Shown piece after piece: positions 60,912 through 64,000 of a DNA stretch of 64,000 bases. The notes beneath the pieces were generated by a model, which did no database searches, was not told the origin of the DNA, and saw only the letters and a list, made by a program, of their open reading frames with translations. The first letter of the stretch is position 1. The number at the start of each line of letters is the position of its first letter. This DNA comes from Allium sativum. Taxonomy: Eukaryota > Streptophyta > Magnoliopsida > Asparagales > Amaryllidaceae. Made by a program: the position numbers and the translations under genes. The DNA is taken from positions 875,401,199-875,465,198 of the forward strand of contig CM060912.1 of NCBI GenBank assembly GCA_030737875.1. The letters are read 5' to 3'.

Positions 60912-61651
60912 TCAATGGGTCATACCAACGAAGAGTTCTAGATGGGTCGTCTGCATACTCTCTTCCGTTTCCCACGTACAATTGTCATCATCCTCACTCC
61001 ATTGAATCTTAAATAGCTTGACCACCTTCCTCCTAAGTTGTTTCGTGTCATTCCTCACAACGCGAAGCGACTTACGACGTCTCGAATCAACAGACTCAAC
61101 TTCTAAGTCTTCATATTGATCCAGAGATACCACCACATTTGAATCATGCACACACTTCCATAGAAAAGACATATGGTAAACATTGTGCACACTCGGAGTC
61201 TTCTCAGGTAAATCCAATCTATACGTGAGGTTTCCAGTCCGCTTGACTAACGGAAACAGTCCAATGAATCTTGGATCTATCTTCCCTTTATTTCCGAACC
61301 AAACAACATTCTTCAACGGGGAAATTTTAATGAAAACCATACCACCAACATCAAACTCCAAACACTTTCGACGCATATCGGCGTAACTCTTCCGACGATC
61401 TTGGGCTGCCTTCATCCGTTGTCAAACGATCTCAATTCAATCTGAGGTTTCTCTTATCAACTCAATCCCAAGTATTAGCTTGTCTCCAGCCTCTAACCAA
61501 CATGCCGGAGAATTACAGGGTCTTCCATACAACGCCTTGTATGGTGCCATCCCAATGCTCGACTTATAACTATTGTTATATGCAAACTCAACCAAATGTA
61601 GATGGTCTTCCCACGATCCTCCGAAGTCTGGTATATAAGCTCTAAAGAGAT
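60912..61651 (-). pseudogene. pol: Integrase C-terminus with chromodomain, cut by the giant LTR
   Basis: 61415-60912 is open for 167 codons: the GPF-like module (FDVGGMVFIKISPLKNVVWF, residues 21-40; 'GKIDPRFIGLF'), NVYHMSFLWKCVHDS (residues 78-92), and a chromodomain core LFKIQWSEDDDNCTWETEES (residues 134-152) whose tryptophans are intact. Upstream in other frames, 61651-61416 reads FGGSWEDHLHLVEFAYNNSY, IGMAPYKALYGRPC and SPACWLEAGDKLILG, interrupted by stops near 61425. At 61651 pol stops abruptly where a plus-strand giant LTR begins. The rest of this element should lie beyond that insertion, outside the window. This is a better-kept relative of 53607-54561, in opposite orientation. Confidence 0.87.
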
Positions 61652-62719
61652 TGTAACGACCCGTATTTTTTTGGTAATTATTTAGTTTATTTTATTATTT
61701 AAAATATTGGTTTGGATTTAAATATTTGAATTTAATGATTTTCTTTTGGATATATTATTTAAATAAATAAAAAATAATATATTAATTCCAAAAACTATCG
61801 AAAAATGTTGTGTTGGAAATATACTGTGAACATGCAGTTTAAAATGGTTTGATAGTGGTTTATATTGAATTATATTGACGATTTCGTTTAGTTGATGACG
61901 AACTGAATATATGGTTTATAATTTAATTTTAAAACGAGCTGCAGTGGCGCGGCAGTTCAAAATATGGTGTTTTGAACTTCAATTGGCTGTACAGGGCCCA
62001 AAATAAGTCGGATTTTCTCGAAACCAGAAACGCTAGAATCTATTTGACGATATCTTTCCAATGGAAGAGAAAAATCATATTTTCATAGTGTAGATTTTAT
62101 TTTATGTCCAAATCAAATTTTGAAAAGGTCGCTATGGAATTTCCTTATATATTATATTGATTTATTTTATAAATTTAAGGATTTTAAATATTTTAAATAT
62201 CGAACTGGCTTGGATTTCAACCGGAGTTATTTTATATTGAATCTATATCAAATTCTGGTCATGTATGGTCAATTGCAATATTCTATTATTATTATATTGA
62301 AGTATTTTAAAATTAATTTATTTTAATTCTAACTGGACCGTTTAAAAGGGACTTTATTCAAACGAGCTCTGCTTTTGATGAAACAAATTTTGTCGGGACC
62401 GCAATGGAAAATTATTGCTAGATTCTCAAGTTGCACGCAAATCGGAGTTATTCTGTGAGCGTGGCAAAATAAAATGCAAATAAAACGACCATTTGGAGTT
62501 AAACGAGCGCCATTTGAGCAAATGGACACGGAATTCGACGAAACAAGTTTCATTAGGACCGTATCGTCAAATTATACTATGCCGTCCATTCGCATCACGA
62601 ACGGGGTTTGTATGTGAGCGCAGGAGCGAATAAACGATGTTTGAAATTGCGATAGACACGAATAAATATCGATAGCCGTCATCACACATCACGTCAACAT
62701 AAAATATTATTATTTCTAA

Positions 62720-62729
62720 CTATAAATAG
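62720..62729 (+). promoter_or_regulatory. TATA box of the giant LTR
   Basis: CTATAAATAG is followed 25-40 bp later by a cttcagccacttcatcaatt leader start region. This is the clearest promoter in the window. Confidence 0.75.
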
Positions 62730-62859
62730 ACCTAAAGAGACAGCACACTTCAGCCACTTCATCAATTCTTCATCCAATTTGCAAATAAGTCCTCCTTTAC
62801 AAAATAATTTATTTCTCACAATCCGTCAAGAATTTGCCAATGGAATCCAAAGCAGAGTT

Positions 62860-63450
62860 ATAGATCCAGTCGAGGCCGACCTTCACCAAAAATTCCAGGA
62901 CCAACGGTCGCCTGAGTTCGCCGGAAATCGCGGATTTCCGTGAAAAGTCATTTTCGTTTTTAGGGGTTTTTGGGCAATTTAGGTTGACGATGTTGTTGGA
63001 TCCAAAGGCAGGCTTGTAGAGGACGAGGAGAGGGAGATTTTTCCCATTGGTCGGAGGTACTAATTTTGACCGTGGTGGCCGTGGGAGGAGGATGAACGGA
63101 GGATGACATTTTGGGGGTTTTCGAAGATGCTCCAACCGGAAATGGCCAAATTGGCGGAGCTTGAGGTCGAACCAATGGGGGTACTCGATGGTCATCGGAA
63201 GGGGGTTGGACGGCGGTGGATCTGGAAGTGGTGCGGCTGACCCTGGTGGCCTGTGGGTGGCAATTTCTGGTGATGAACGCTTTCCGTTCGAGGGCGGATT
63301 CAGGCGACGATGATGCTTCGTGGGGGTCGTCGTTTCGGGTGGCGGGGCTGCTAGGTGCGGCGGTGACGATGGTGTGGTCAGGGGCGGTGCAGGTCCCACG
63401 GTGGTGGCGCTGTAAGGCCAGGACGTGGTGAAGCTTTTCGTTGGGATTCA
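62860..63450 (+). other. GC-rich leader island of the giant LTR
   Basis: G-rich on the sense strand and sharply bounded by AT-rich DNA. It sits downstream of the TATA box, the position of the islands in the other copies. Only domain-free ORFs on either strand. Confidence 0.5.
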
Positions 63451-64000
63451 AGAGGAAGGAGGGATGTCGGGTTCGAACGAATGGAAAGGGAGAAAACGCG
63501 TTAAACTAATCTGACGTGGCAAGGATTAGCTTTAATTAAGGTATATTAGTTTAATTAATTATTAATTATAATATGGTTTATAAAACAAGTTAAACATGTA
63601 TTGGCCATAACTTCTTCATACTTTATCGGATTTCAGCAAAACAGGACTCGTTGGGACCGTGACGACGAGCATTACGCTGTCAAGCTAGTCTGAACTGAAA
63701 TCGAAGCAGTTGAAGATCCATGTAATTTTAAACACCAGTTTAAAATTTTATTGTATAACACGTCAACCGTCAATCGACAAAAACTGGTGAGTTAATTCTC
63801 ACACTTTTCTGGATTGCTGTGATGTGATAAATCCATAAAATTAAAATATCATTTAAAAGTATATATTGGTTGATTGGCTGCTTTGATTGCTTATGGTTGA
63901 TTAAATGGTTGTTGTTAGTTATTTTATCATCGTTAATTAATTTATCTATTTAAATTATATGCCATTATGAAATGTTATAATAACCCGTGATGTAGGGAAG

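Larger units (their letters stand above)
61652..64000 (+). mobile_element. Giant-LTR family, 5' part of a plus-strand LTR, runs off window
   Basis: It starts TGTAACGACCCG at 61652 inside chromovirus pol (5-bp flank GAGAT). It carries the family U3 motif 'gcgcggcagttcaaaat...ctgtacaggg' at about 61950-62000, 'ggaattcgacgaaacaagtt' with 'ggaccgtatcgtc' at 62529-62567 (mirrored at 30860-30900 in the minus copy), a TATA box at 62720, a leader homologous to that of copy 1, and a GC-rich island at 62860-63450. The long minus-strand ORFs here (196 and 163 codons, proline-rich) overlap the island, lack domains, and differ from islands in other copies. No end or primer site is reached by 64000. Confidence 0.8.

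Noticed and set aside
62809..63399. 196-codon proline-rich minus ORF (and 163-codon frame beside it)
   Set aside because: Antisense in a GC-rich leader island; two overlapping frames are both open, as expected from composition, and islands of other LTR copies do not encode the same protein.

Overview
The window looks like transposon-packed nuclear DNA of a flowering plant. It is AT-rich and has no bacterial operon structure, rRNA or tRNA gene, or CRISPR array. Nearly every recognisable coding trace belongs to plant transposable elements: Ty3/gypsy LTR retrotransposons (including chromoviruses primed by initiator tRNA-Met), a Copia solo LTR, hAT non-autonomous elements, a PIF/Harbinger transposase and a plant-mobile-domain gene. 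I found no convincing intact host gene. The best candidate is a leader-like region at about 51.26-52.03 kb on the minus strand. The species cannot be named from this sequence alone.

Layout. 1-5795 (+) is most of a giant LTR (about 6 kb class) full of tandem repeats; its 5' end lies before the window. 6960-13565 (-) holds two further, diverged partial copies of the same LTR superfamily lying head to tail. 13566-20298 is a patchwork: an unrecognised ORF, a decayed plant-mobile-domain gene, remnants of giant-LTR U3, two arrays of short repeats, and a decayed PIF/Harbinger transposase.

20931-48188 (-) is a nest. The outer element is a pol-less, Tat-like LTR element with LTRs at 20931-21848 and 47374-48188 and a ruined gag. 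A hAT element (about 23806-31982) sits in it. That hAT is split by a gag-only element with a 5931-bp LTR (23864-31485), which has a PBS, a three-zinc-knuckle gag and a PPT but has lost its 3' LTR. The outer element is also split by a complete but dead Tekay-like chromovirus (33122-46086, 5-bp target duplication GGATA). The chromovirus itself carries three later insertions: a 612-bp hAT, a 527-bp hAT of the same family as the split one, and a 1401-bp SIRE-like Copia solo LTR. Each of the three has a perfect target-site duplication.

48189-53606 is mostly unassigned. 53607-57450 (+) is a 5'-truncated chromovirus (integrase end plus 3' LTR). 57895-61651 (-) is a copy of a related family (3' LTR plus integrase/chromodomain end). 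It is cut at 61651 by another giant LTR (+) that starts TGTAACGACCCG, has a clear TATA box, and runs off the window.

The most notable biology is the giant-LTR, gag-only (TR-GAG/LARD-like) family. At least five copies or fragments are here, with LTRs inflated by minisatellites whose 27-bp period is conserved between copies. They carry a GC-rich leader followed by a splice-donor-like site, and one member consists of one LTR plus internal DNA ending almost exactly at its polypurine tract.
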